Assembly: GCA_046349435.1 (NCBI GenBank)
Contig: JAXMCI010000001.1
Span: forward strand, 248,001 to 312,000
Length of the DNA stretch: 64,000 nt
From: JAXMCI01 sp046349435
GTDB taxonomy: Bacteria; Pseudomonadota; Alphaproteobacteria; Dongiales; Dongiaceae
Reading direction: 5' to 3'
Each line of letters begins with the position of its first letter. Position 1 is the first letter of the stretch. The notes under the pieces are model-generated. The model saw only the letters and a program-made list of their open reading frames with translations, had not been told where the DNA came from and made no database searches. The position numbers and the translations under genes were made by a program. Positions 28,594 to 36,387 of this stretch are shown piece after piece.

Positions 28594-29463
28594 ATGATCT
28601 ATCCGCAACCGAAATTCTCGCCCGGCGGCGACCGCTACCTGCTGATCGAGTTCGGCAACGAGATGAACCTCGAGCTGAACTTCATGGCCCAGGGCCTCGC
28701 CTCGGCGATCGAGCAGAGCGGCACCAAGGGGGTGATCGAGACGGCGCCCTGCTTTGCGTCGATGCTGGTGCATTACGATCCCGACGCGATCGGCTACGAC
28801 GACCTGACCCGCGAGATGACGGCGCTGATCGGCTCGCTCGGGCCCTCCGACGACATCGAGCTCGACAGCCGGCTGTTCTACTTCCCGACCGTCTATCGCG
28901 ATCCCTGGACCAAGGCCTGCGTCGAGGACTACTGCGCCAAGATCACGAAGAAGGAGCCCGACCCCGAGTTCGTCGCCCGGCTCAACGGCCTGGCCGACGC
29001 CGAGCAGCTGGTCCGCGTCCACTCCGGGACGGAGTACTGGGTGGCCTCGCTCGGCTTCTGGCCCGGCCTGCCCTTCATGATGGCGCTCGACCCGCGCTGC
29101 GTGCTGACCGCGCCGAAATACAACCCGCCGCGCACCTGGACGCCGCAGGGCACCGTCGGCATGGGCGGCGCCTCGACCGCGATCTACCCGGTGGCGACCC
29201 CCGGCGGCTACCAGATCTTCGCCCGCATCCCGGTGCCGATCTGGGACACCGCGCGCCGCTTCCCGCAATTCGAGAACAGCATCTGCCTGTTCCGCCCCGG
29301 CGACCGGGTCAAGTTCGTGCCGGTCACCGTCGCGGAGTTCGAGGAGGCCGAGGCGCGCGTCAAGGACGGCACCTACGTCTACAACGTCGTCGAGTACCAG
29401 CGTTTCTCCGTGCGCAACTACAAGCGCTGGACGCAGTCGCTCGACAAGTCGCAGCGCTTCTAG
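28594..29463 (+). CDS. pxpB: KipI/AHS1-type carboxyltransferase subunit (5-oxoprolinase subunit B-like)
   Basis: A 289-residue cytoplasmic protein of the KipI (allophanate hydrolase subunit 1) family. Seen: YLLIEFGNEMNLELNF, SMLVHYDPDAIGYDDL, VARLNGLADAEQLVRVHSG, a Gly/Pro core LGFWPGLPFMMALDP, and the conserved MGGASTAIYPVATPGGYQI. It is longer than B. subtilis KipI because of an N-terminal extension and a C-terminal stretch after the core. The family is homologous to half of the carboxyltransferase domain of urea carboxylase, and forms PxpB with PxpC. It is 12 bases from pxpC. The start at 28594 is preferred as the first ATG with sequence resembling the family. Confidence 0.88.
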   Translation: MIYPQPKFSPGGDRYLLIEFGNEMNLELNFMAQGLASAIEQSGTKGVIETAPCFASMLVHYDPDAIGYDDLTREMTALIGSLGPSDDIELDSRLFYFPTVYRDPWTKACVEDYCAKITKKEPDPEFVARLNGLADAEQLVRVHSGTEYWVASLGFWPGLPFMMALDPRCVLTAPKYNPPRTWTPQGTVGMGGASTAIYPVATPGGYQIFARIPVPIWDTARRFPQFENSICLFRPGDRVKFVPVTVAEFEEAEARVKDGTYVYNVVEYQRFSVRNYKRWTQSLDKSQRF

Positions 29464-29475
29464 GGAGGCCTCGCC

Positions 29476-30444
29476 ATGCTGGACGTCGTCAATCCCGGCC
29501 TGGAGACCTCGATCCAGGATTATCCCGGCCGCCTCGGCTTCTGGAACCAGGGCTTCCCGCCCTCCGGACCGATGGACAGCTGGTCGTTCCGGCTGGCGAA
29601 CCTGCTGGTCGGCAACCCGGCCGGGGCGGCCGGGCTGGAATGCCAGTACATGGGCCCGACCCTGACCTTCCGCCGCGACGGCGTCGTCGCCGTGACCGGC
29701 GCCGACATGCAGCCGAAGCTGGACGGCCAGCCGCTGCCGATGTGGGAGAGCGTCGCCGTCAGGGCCGGCCAGACGCTGGCGCTGGGCGCGCCGAGATCGG
29801 GGGTGCGCGCCTATATCGCGGTCGCCGGCGGCATCGACACGCCGCCCTGGCTGGGCTCGCGCTCGACCTTCCACAAGGCCGGCGTCGGCGGCATGGAGGG
29901 CCACGCGCTGAAGAAGGGCCAGACCGTGCCCGTGGCCGCCGCGGCCGGCACGCCCGGCCGCAAGGTCAGGCCGGAGGCGCGGCCGAGCTTCGCCGCCGAC
30001 AAGCGCTGGACCGTCGAGGTGGTGGCCGGGCCGAACGACGACTGGATCGACGCCGCCGGCCACGAGCGCTTCCTCGGCAGCGACTGGAAGCTCTCCGCCA
30101 AGAGCGACCGCACCGGCTTCCGCCTGGACGGCCCGCAATGGACCTTCACCGCGAAGGCGACCGACAAGGCGCCGGAGAACGGCATCGAGCCGTCCAACAT
30201 CATCGACCAGGGCTATCCGCTGGGCGCCATCAACCTGGCCGGCCAGACGCCGATCATCCTGGTCAATGACGGCCCCAGCATGGGCGGCTTCATCAATCCC
30301 TACACCGTGCCGTCGGCGGCGTTCTGGAAGCTCGGCCAGTCGAAGCCGGGCGACCTCTACCGCTTCCGCGCGGTCAGCGTGGCCGAGGCCCAGGCCCTGC
30401 GGCGCAGGCTCAACGAGCTCTGCACGCCGGCCAGCATCATCTGA
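29476..30444 (+). CDS. pxpC: KipA/AHS2-type carboxyltransferase subunit (5-oxoprolinase subunit C-like)
   Basis: A 322-residue protein of the biotin-dependent carboxyltransferase/KipA family. Signatures: VVNPGLETSIQDYPGRLG, GPMDSWSFRLANLLVGNP, GLECQYMGPTLTF, AYIAVAGGIDTPPWLGSRST, NIIDQGYPLGAINLAGQTPI, and LVNDGPSMGGFINP. It pairs with PxpB to form the second half of the carboxyltransferase fold. In urea carboxylase this fold moves CO2 from carboxybiotin to substrate. Here a separate biotin carboxylase and biotin carrier are encoded alongside, so carboxylation of a lactam-like substrate is possible. Confidence 0.9.
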   Translation: MLDVVNPGLETSIQDYPGRLGFWNQGFPPSGPMDSWSFRLANLLVGNPAGAAGLECQYMGPTLTFRRDGVVAVTGADMQPKLDGQPLPMWESVAVRAGQTLALGAPRSGVRAYIAVAGGIDTPPWLGSRSTFHKAGVGGMEGHALKKGQTVPVAAAAGTPGRKVRPEARPSFAADKRWTVEVVAGPNDDWIDAAGHERFLGSDWKLSAKSDRTGFRLDGPQWTFTAKATDKAPENGIEPSNIIDQGYPLGAINLAGQTPIILVNDGPSMGGFINPYTVPSAAFWKLGQSKPGDLYRFRAVSVAEAQALRRRLNELCTPASII

Positions 30445-30586
30445 GGCAGGGGTCGAGCGCGTAACGCCCCGCCAGGACGGCCGCACGCCGGATGGCCGGA
30501 GCACGTCCAGGCATGACAACATGGCGATGCCGGCGGAGCGCAGCCGGACGACGTAGTGACCGAGCGAGAGAGACAGGAGGGGCGGG

Positions 30587-30805
30587 ATGGCCGAGACGGT
30601 CGAGACGATGGTGCCGGGCAATGTCTGGAAGGTGCTGGTGAAGCCCGGCGACAAGGTTAAGGCGGGTGACGTGCTGTTCATCATCGAGGTGATGAAGACC
30701 GAGGTGCCGCACAACGCCGGCGCCGACGGGACGGTCAAGGCGGTGCACATCGCCGAGGGCCAGGAAGGCGTCGACGCCGGCACGGCCGCGGTCGAGATCG
30801 CCTGA
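30587..30805 (+). CDS. Stand-alone biotin carboxyl carrier protein
   Basis: A 72-residue biotinyl domain without the long N-terminal part of AccB. The biotinylated Lys is in IIEVMKTEV (family consensus A/V-M-K-M), centred in the usual hairpin; VLVKPGDKVKAGDVLF and VHIAEGQEGVDAG form the flanking strands. It would accept CO2 from the biotin carboxylase at 25721 and pass it to PxpB/PxpC. An AGGAGGGGCGGG ribosome site lies just upstream of the ATG. It closes the pxp cluster. Confidence 0.88.
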   Translation: MAETVETMVPGNVWKVLVKPGDKVKAGDVLFIIEVMKTEVPHNAGADGTVKAVHIAEGQEGVDAGTAAVEIA

Positions 30806-30826
30806 CCGACCGGCGTAGCCCTGCCC

Positions 30827-30895
30827 TCATGCTGCGACAAGCTCGGCACGAGCGCTTTCCGACGGCCTTGACCTGAGCCTGTCGAAGGAGGAGGT
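30827..30895. repeat. REP-like intergenic repeat units
   Basis: Two diverged copies of the same palindrome family as at 10626-10978 and 58248-58347: a unit around CTCATGCTGCGACAAGCTCG and a unit around GACCTGAGCCTGTCGAAGGA. They lie in the 171-base gap between the biotin carrier gene and the SDR gene. Confidence 0.65.
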
Positions 30896-30976
30896 CCGCA
30901 CCACGCTGCCGCAGCACGGAACCTTCGCCGCCCGCGCGACCTGAACCGACAGCGCGGACGAGCGAAGGAGGACGGC

Positions 30977-32002
30977 ATGGCGAGGCGGCGCGTGGTGGCG
31001 ATCACCGGGGCTTCCGCCGGGATCGGGCGGGCAGCGGCGATCGCGTTCGGCCACCGCGGCGACCGCGTCGGGCTGATCGCCCGCAGCCACAGCGGGCTCG
31101 AGGGTGCGCTGGCCGAGGTCGAGGCCGCCGGCGGGCGCGGGCTGGTGCTGCCGGCCGACGTCGCGGATCCGGCCGCCGTCGCCGCGGCTGCCGACCGGCT
31201 GGAGCGCGAGCTCGGGCCGATCGACATCTGGGTCAACGATGCGATGCTGACGGTCTTCTCCCCGGCCGACCGGGTCACCCCGGAGGAGTATCGCAGGGTC
31301 ACCGAGGTGACCTATCTCGGCGCCGTGCACGGCACGCTCGAGGCACTGCGCCGGATGCGGCCGCGCGGCCGCGGGCTGATCATGCGGGTCGGCTCCGCCC
31401 TGGCCTACCGCGCCATCCCGCTGCAGGCCCCCTACTGCGCCGCCAAGCACGCGATCCGCGGCTTCACCGACGCGCTGCGCTGCGAGCTGATCCACGACCG
31501 CAGCCCGATCCGCGTCACCATGGTGCACATGCCGGCGGTGAACACGCCGCAGTTCGACTGGGCGCGGACCCATATCCCCTACCAGCCGCAGCCGGTGCCG
31601 CCGATCTTCCAGCCGGAGGTCGCCGCCCGCGCCATCCTCGACGCCGCCGACCGGCCGCGGCGCGAGATGCTGGTCGGCCTGCCGACCATCGCCGCGGTGC
31701 TCGGCAACAAGCTGGCGCCCGGCTGGCTCGACCGCTACCTCGCCCGCACCACCTATGACGGCCAGCATACGGGGCAGCCGATCGATACCGGCCGCCCCGA
31801 CAACCTGTTCCATCCGGTCGAGAGGCTGCACGCCACCCACGGCCGCTTCGACGACCGGGCGAGCGCGCGCAGCCCCGGGCTGTGGGCGGTCGAGCACCAG
31901 ACGGCGATCGCCGCCGGGCTGGCGCTCGCCGCCGCCGCGCTGGCGGCGGCCCTGTGGCGCGGCCGGCCGCTTCGCCTCAGGGCTTCATCGCGGCGACGTT
32001 GA
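30977..32002 (+). CDS. SDR-family oxidoreductase with C-terminal membrane segment
   Basis: A 341-residue classical short-chain dehydrogenase: NAD(P) motif TGASAGIG at residues 10-17, the second strand region LPADVADPAAVAAAADR, WVNDAM (in place of the usual NNAG), and the catalytic pair Tyr-x3-Lys in APYCAAKHAIRG. About 100 residues follow the core, ending in a hydrophobic helix (AIAAGLALAAAALAAALW) that may anchor it to the membrane. It shares 26 bases with the convergent DUF2231 gene. The ribosome site GAAGGAGGA is clear. Substrate unknown; an arabinose-dehydrogenase-like or general alcohol role cannot be told apart. Confidence 0.87.
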   Translation: MARRRVVAITGASAGIGRAAAIAFGHRGDRVGLIARSHSGLEGALAEVEAAGGRGLVLPADVADPAAVAAAADRLERELGPIDIWVNDAMLTVFSPADRVTPEEYRRVTEVTYLGAVHGTLEALRRMRPRGRGLIMRVGSALAYRAIPLQAPYCAAKHAIRGFTDALRCELIHDRSPIRVTMVHMPAVNTPQFDWARTHIPYQPQPVPPIFQPEVAARAILDAADRPRREMLVGLPTIAAVLGNKLAPGWLDRYLARTTYDGQHTGQPIDTGRPDNLFHPVERLHATHGRFDDRASARSPGLWAVEHQTAIAAGLALAAAALAAALWRGRPLRLRASSRRR

Positions 32003-32441
32003 CGCCGAGCTGGTAGACGAGCTCGCCGCCGCGATAGGCGGTCATCGTCAGCACCACCACGCCGGCCAGGGTCACCGCCGTCGTCGCCCAGGCGCGCGCG
32101 CCGCCGAGCGGCAGGCGACGCCACCAGGCGAGCGACCGCAGGACGGCGATGGCGAGGAAGACGATCAGCGTCGTCCAGCCGAGACCTTCATGCGCCTCGA
32201 GCGCGGCATCCGGGAAGCCGCGCGCGGCCGCGATATCGAGCGCGGCATCGCCGAAGAAAGCGGTGACCGCGGCAGCCGCCACGCCGAGCCAGAGCACGAT
32301 CAGCGCCAGGCCCGGCAGCACGCTGCGCTGCGTGAGGTCGCGGCCGGTGACGGCGGCCAGCAGGTCGAGCGCCAGCGCGCCGAAGAACAGCACGATCGGG
32401 AAATGCACCAGCATGGGGTGGATGTGCTCGAGCGGAATCAT
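31977..32441 (-). CDS. DUF2231-family membrane protein
   Basis: A 154-residue protein with four membrane helices. The N-terminus IPLEHIHPMLVHFPIVLFFGALALD carries the His-Pro-x-x-x-His-Phe-Pro pattern of DUF2231, often linked to haem or redox membrane proteins. The C-terminus is AYRGGELVYQLGVNV. It lies downstream of the cupredoxin gene on the same strand, with 75 bases between, so the two may form a small periplasmic electron-transfer or copper-related unit. The 3' end overlaps the SDR gene on the other strand. Confidence 0.75.
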   Translation of the reverse strand: MIPLEHIHPMLVHFPIVLFFGALALDLLAAVTGRDLTQRSVLPGLALIVLWLGVAAAAVTAFFGDAALDIAAARGFPDAALEAHEGLGWTTLIVFLAIAVLRSLAWWRRLPLGGARAWATTAVTLAGVVVLTMTAYRGGELVYQLGVNVAAMKP

Positions 32442-32516
32442 CGGGGTCCCTTGTTCTGTTGGATGGATGCGAGCGGCGAGCGGACGGCCCGAGCGGGCTG
32501 CCGCTCGCCTGCGGGA

Positions 32517-32957
32517 TTACTTCACGACCGTGAGGACGCTGTGCATGCCGGCCTGGAAGTGGCCGGTCTGGTTGCAGAACAGCACGTAGTGGCCGGGCTT
32601 CACCGTCATGGTGAGGCTGGCCGACTGACCGGGCTTGAGGTCGTGCGGCAGCTCCTTGACGCCGGGCAGCCGCCCCTCGTCGATCTTGGCCGGGTCGTCG
32701 CTCTCCGCCTGGAACTGCTCCGGCGGCGTCTCGGTCTTCACGATCAGCAGCTCGTGCACGGTGTCCTTCGAGGTGTTGGTCACCTTGAAGGTCACCTTGC
32801 CGGCCTTGATCTGGGCCGGGGTGATGGTAATGCCCTGGCTGCCGTCGCCCTTGTTCCACTCGTCGACGTGGACCGTGGCGGGAGCGGCGGCGAGCACCGG
32901 CGCGGCGAGAACGGCGAGGCCCGCAACGAGCGCGAGCCCGAGGATGGGACGATTCAT
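32517..32957 (-). CDS. Exported cupredoxin (type I copper protein)
   Basis: A 146-residue periplasmic protein with signal peptide MNRPILGLALVAGLAVLAAPVLAAA. The mature domain is a plastocyanin/azurin-like beta-sandwich. Copper ligands are visible: His in DTVHELLIVKTE, then Cys, His and Met spaced four residues apart each in FCNQTGHFQAGM, the classical C-x4-H-x4-M loop. It may carry single electrons or bind copper in the periplasm. I chose the start at 32957, where the signal peptide begins, over the longer frame. It is co-directional with the DUF2231 gene. Confidence 0.88.
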   Translation of the reverse strand: MNRPILGLALVAGLAVLAAPVLAAAPATVHVDEWNKGDGSQGITITPAQIKAGKVTFKVTNTSKDTVHELLIVKTETPPEQFQAESDDPAKIDEGRLPGVKELPHDLKPGQSASLTMTVKPGHYVLFCNQTGHFQAGMHSVLTVVK

Positions 32958-33092
32958 ATGTTTCCCCACTTCAGTCTGGACCCTCAGTCGCCACAACGAT
33001 GGCGGCGCGCCGTTATTCCTCGCCAAGCTGACAGAATACTTGCGTAGTGCTTAACAGACGTTTGATTGCACATTTCTTCGTTTCCACTTGAC

Positions 33093-33120
33093 ATTTCCCG
33101 CCCAGCGAATAGCGGGAAAT
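33093..33120. promoter_or_regulatory. Inverted repeat in the cupredoxin/peptidase intergenic region
   Basis: ATTTCCCGC (33093-33101) and GCGGGAAAT (33112-33120) form a perfect 9-base dyad with a 10-base centre, in the 280-base divergent interval between the cupredoxin start (32957) and the MepK-like gene (33238). The surrounding 100 bases are unusually AT-rich. It may be an operator or a hairpin. A TTGACA hexamer overlaps its left end, but no clear -10 box follows. Confidence 0.35.
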
Positions 33121-33237
33121 TACTGTGCGAGGCATTCGCATGCGCAGGGGATGACACCGGCGCCACGGCAGGCCATATCTAGGGCGTTGCAACCCACCGG
33201 GATTGCACGGGCCGACCGGGTTACACGCGTGATCACG

Positions 33238-33873
33238 ATGCGTCGCCGCGAGCTGCTGATTGCCGCCGGGCTGTGGCTCGGCCTGTCGGCGCGCGCCCGC
33301 GCGCAGCCCTCCGGGCCGCGCCGGCTCGACCTCAAGAACGCCAATACCGGCGAGACCTTCTCCGGCCCCTATCGCGACGCCGACGGGCCGATCGCCGACG
33401 CCGTCGCCGACCTCGCGATCCTGTTGCGCGACCACCACGCCAACAAGGTCGGGCCGCTCGACGTCGCGGCGCTCGATTTCCTGGCAGACGTGCTCGATGC
33501 CGTCGGGCAGAGCAAGGCGACCATCCTTTCGGCCTATCGCACGCCGGCGACCAACGCGATGCTGGCGACCCGCTATTTCGGCGTCGCGGAGAAGAGCCAG
33601 CACCTCTATGGCCGGGCGCTCGACGTCTCGCTCGACGCCAAGCTGGCCGACGCCGAGAGCGCCGCCCGGCGCATGGCGCGCGGCGGCGTCGGCTGGTACC
33701 CGGTCTCGCATTTCATCCATCTCGACAGCGGCCCGCCGCGCACCTGGGAGGTCGGGGGATCCGGGCTCTCCGGCATGCTGATCGGACGGGTCAAGGGGCG
33801 GCCGATGACGGTGCGCGAGCGCATGGCCGTGCATCGCGCGCTGGCGCGCCGCGACTATCAGGGCCGGCACTGA
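33238..33873 (+). CDS. DUF882/M15-type murein endopeptidase, MepK (YcbK)-like
   Basis: A 211-residue exported protein. The N-terminus MRRRELLIAAGLWLGLSARARAQ has consecutive Arg before a hydrophobic core, as in the Tat-type leader of YcbK. The zinc-peptidase core follows: ILSAYRTPATNAML, His-x3-Gly-x-Ala-x-Asp in SQHLYGRALDVSLD, and His in VSHFIHLDSGPPRTW. Such enzymes cut peptidoglycan cross-links. The ATG at 33238 is chosen because the signal peptide starts there; the longer frame begins in the non-coding interval. It lies 26 bases before the glucoamylase gene in the same direction. Confidence 0.85.
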   Translation: MRRRELLIAAGLWLGLSARARAQPSGPRRLDLKNANTGETFSGPYRDADGPIADAVADLAILLRDHHANKVGPLDVAALDFLADVLDAVGQSKATILSAYRTPATNAMLATRYFGVAEKSQHLYGRALDVSLDAKLADAESAARRMARGGVGWYPVSHFIHLDSGPPRTWEVGGSGLSGMLIGRVKGRPMTVRERMAVHRALARRDYQGRH

Positions 33874-33899
33874 CCGGCAGCGACGGGGGAGGACACGAC

Positions 33900-36290
33900 G
33901 TGGCAGGAGAGGCGCCCGGCCGGCCGGGCTTGCAGCCGAGATGGACCTCCAGCGACAAGATGGGGGTCGGGACAGCGCTGTCGGCGACCAGCCGGGTGTG
34001 GTTCACCCTCAGCCACGGTATCCTCAACGAGGTCTACTTTCCTCGGGTCGACCGTGCCTGCACCCGCGACCTCGGCCTGATCGTCACCAACGGCCGCGAC
34101 TTCTTCTCCGAGGAGAAGCGCGACACCACCCATCGGCTGAGCGTCGTCGAGGACGGCGTGCCGGCCTACCGCGTCGCCAACATCTGCAACCGCGGCCGCT
34201 ACCGCATCGACAAGTGCGTCATCAGCCACCCGCACCACGACGCGGTGCTGCAGCAGATCCGGCTGACCGCGCTCGAGGGCGCGCTCGAGGACTACCGGCT
34301 GTTCGTCCTGCTGGCGCCGCACCTGGTCAATGGCGGCGCCGACAACACCGCCTGGATCGACAGCTACAAGGGCGTGCCGATGCTGTTCGCCGAGGGCGAC
34401 GGGACGGCGCTGGCGCTCGCCTCGACGGTGCCGTGGCGGGCCCGCTCCGTCGGCTTCGTCGGCACCTCCGACGGCTGGCAGGACCTGTCGCGCAACCACC
34501 AGCTGACCTGGAGCTACGACCGTGCCGAGCTGGGCAACGTCGCGATGGCCGGCGAGATCGGCATCGGCGCCGAGGGCGCGGTGCTGTCGCTGGCCTTCGG
34601 CGCCGACGCCGAGGAGGCCGGCTATCGCGCCCGCACCAGCCTGCAGGACGGCTTCGAGGAGTCGCTCGCCGGCTATGTCGGGAACTGGCGGAGCTGGCAG
34701 CAGACGCTGCGGCCCCTCGACGCCGTGCTGCCCCAGGGCGGGCGCAACGACTACCGCGTCAGCACGGCGGTGCTGCGCACCCACGAATCGCCGACCTTCC
34801 CCGGCGGGCTGATCGCCAGCATGTCGATCCCCTGGGGCTTCAGCAAAGGCGACGACGACCTCGGCGGCTACCACCTGGTGTGGCCGCGCGACCTGGTCGA
34901 GACCGCCGGCGGTCTGCTCGCCGCCGGCGCGGCGAGCGACGCGCGCCGCGTGCTCGACTACCTGCAGGCGACGCAGGAGCCGGACGGCCACTGGCCGCAG
35001 AACAGCTGGCTCGACGGCACGCCCTATTGGCAGGGCGTGCAGATGGACGAGTGCGCCTTCCCGATCCTGCTGCTCGACCTCGCCTGGCGCGAGAGCGCGC
35101 TGTCCGAGCGCGAGCTGGCGCGCTACTGGCCGATGGCCGAGCGCGCCGCCGCCTTCGTGGTGCGGAACGGCCCGGTCACCGGCCAGGACCGCTGGGAGGA
35201 GGATGGCGGCTACTCGCCCTTCACGCTCGCCGTCGAGGTCGCAGCCCTGCTCGCCGCCGCCGATCTCGCCGAGCTGCATGGCGAGCCGGGGAAGGCGACC
35301 TTCCTGCGCGAGACCGCCGATTGCTGGAACCACGAGATCGAGTGGTGGACCTTCGCCGCGGGGACGCCGCTGGCGAAACAGCTCGGCGTCTCCGGCTACT
35401 ATGTGCGGATCGCGCCGCCGGAGCAGAGCGACGCCGCCTCGCCGGTCAACGGCTTCGTGCCGATCAAGAACCGGCCGCCCGACGACACCCAGCACGCGGC
35501 GACGCAGATCATCAGCCCCGATGCGCTGGCGCTGGTCCGCTTCGGGCTGCGCTCGCCGAACGACCCGCGCATCGTCGACACCGTCAAGGCGATCGACGCG
35601 CTGCTCAAGGTCGAGCTGCCGCAGGGCCCGTGCTGGCGGCGCTACAACAACGACGGCTATGGCGAGCACGAGGACGGCCGGCCGTTCAACGGCACCGGCA
35701 TCGGCCGGGCCTGGCCGCTGCTGACCGGCGAGCGGGCGCATTTCGAGCTGGCCGCCGGCCGGGTCGCCGAGGCGACCCGCCTGCTGCACGTCATGGAGGC
35801 CTGCGCCACCATGGGCGGGATGCTGCCCGAGCAGGTCTGGGACTCGCCGGACATCCCGTCGCGCGAGCTCTATCTCGGCCGACCGACCGGCTCGGCCATG
35901 CCGCTCGTCTGGGCCCACTCCGAGCACATCAAGCTGCGCCGCTCGCTGATCGAGGGCCGCGTCTTCGACATGCCGCCGCAGACCGTGAAGCGCTACCTCG
36001 AGGACCATCAGCAGCCGCGCCTCAAGCTGTGGCGGAGCAACAGCAAGGCGAGCCGGCTGCCTGCCGGCCGCGTGCTGCGGCTGGAGCTGGGCAGCCCGAC
36101 CACCGTCCACTGGTCGGCCGACGGCTGGCTCACCGTGACCGACAGCCGGACCAGCGATTCCGGCCTCGGGCTGCACGTCGTCGAGCTGCCGACCGCCCAT
36201 CTCGTGCCCGGCCAGTCGGTGGTCTTCACCCTCTACGACGAGGACCTGCAGCGCTGGGCCGGCGTCGACTACGCGCTGACCGTCGAGTGA
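33900..36290 (+). CDS. GH15 glucoamylase/glucodextranase-type glucan 1,4-alpha-glucosidase
   Basis: A 796-residue enzyme with a GTG start at 33900 preceded by GGGGGAGGA. The N-terminal beta-sandwich domain begins WTSSDKMGVGTALSATSRVWFT with NEVYFPRVD. The (alpha/alpha)6 catalytic domain contains GYHLVWPRDLVETAGG, WPQNSWLDGTPYW, the probable acid Glu in QMDECAFP, and the probable base Glu in VWAHSEHIKL. No signal peptide is seen, so it probably acts in the cytoplasm on glycogen-derived or imported alpha-glucans or glucosides, releasing glucose. It is followed by zwf after 97 bases, with pgl, rpiA and gntK after it. Confidence 0.9.
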   Translation: MAGEAPGRPGLQPRWTSSDKMGVGTALSATSRVWFTLSHGILNEVYFPRVDRACTRDLGLIVTNGRDFFSEEKRDTTHRLSVVEDGVPAYRVANICNRGRYRIDKCVISHPHHDAVLQQIRLTALEGALEDYRLFVLLAPHLVNGGADNTAWIDSYKGVPMLFAEGDGTALALASTVPWRARSVGFVGTSDGWQDLSRNHQLTWSYDRAELGNVAMAGEIGIGAEGAVLSLAFGADAEEAGYRARTSLQDGFEESLAGYVGNWRSWQQTLRPLDAVLPQGGRNDYRVSTAVLRTHESPTFPGGLIASMSIPWGFSKGDDDLGGYHLVWPRDLVETAGGLLAAGAASDARRVLDYLQATQEPDGHWPQNSWLDGTPYWQGVQMDECAFPILLLDLAWRESALSERELARYWPMAERAAAFVVRNGPVTGQDRWEEDGGYSPFTLAVEVAALLAAADLAELHGEPGKATFLRETADCWNHEIEWWTFAAGTPLAKQLGVSGYYVRIAPPEQSDAASPVNGFVPIKNRPPDDTQHAATQIISPDALALVRFGLRSPNDPRIVDTVKAIDALLKVELPQGPCWRRYNNDGYGEHEDGRPFNGTGIGRAWPLLTGERAHFELAAGRVAEATRLLHVMEACATMGGMLPEQVWDSPDIPSRELYLGRPTGSAMPLVWAHSEHIKLRRSLIEGRVFDMPPQTVKRYLEDHQQPRLKLWRSNSKASRLPAGRVLRLELGSPTTVHWSADGWLTVTDSRTSDSGLGLHVVELPTAHLVPGQSVVFTLYDEDLQRWAGVDYALTVE

Positions 36291-36387
36291 GCACCCCGCG
36301 GACCGGCATCGTCGCGGCGGGTCGCGCCGCGCCGCGGTCTCCGCTACTCTGCCCGGCAGCGCGGGACAGCAACGGACGGTGACCTTG

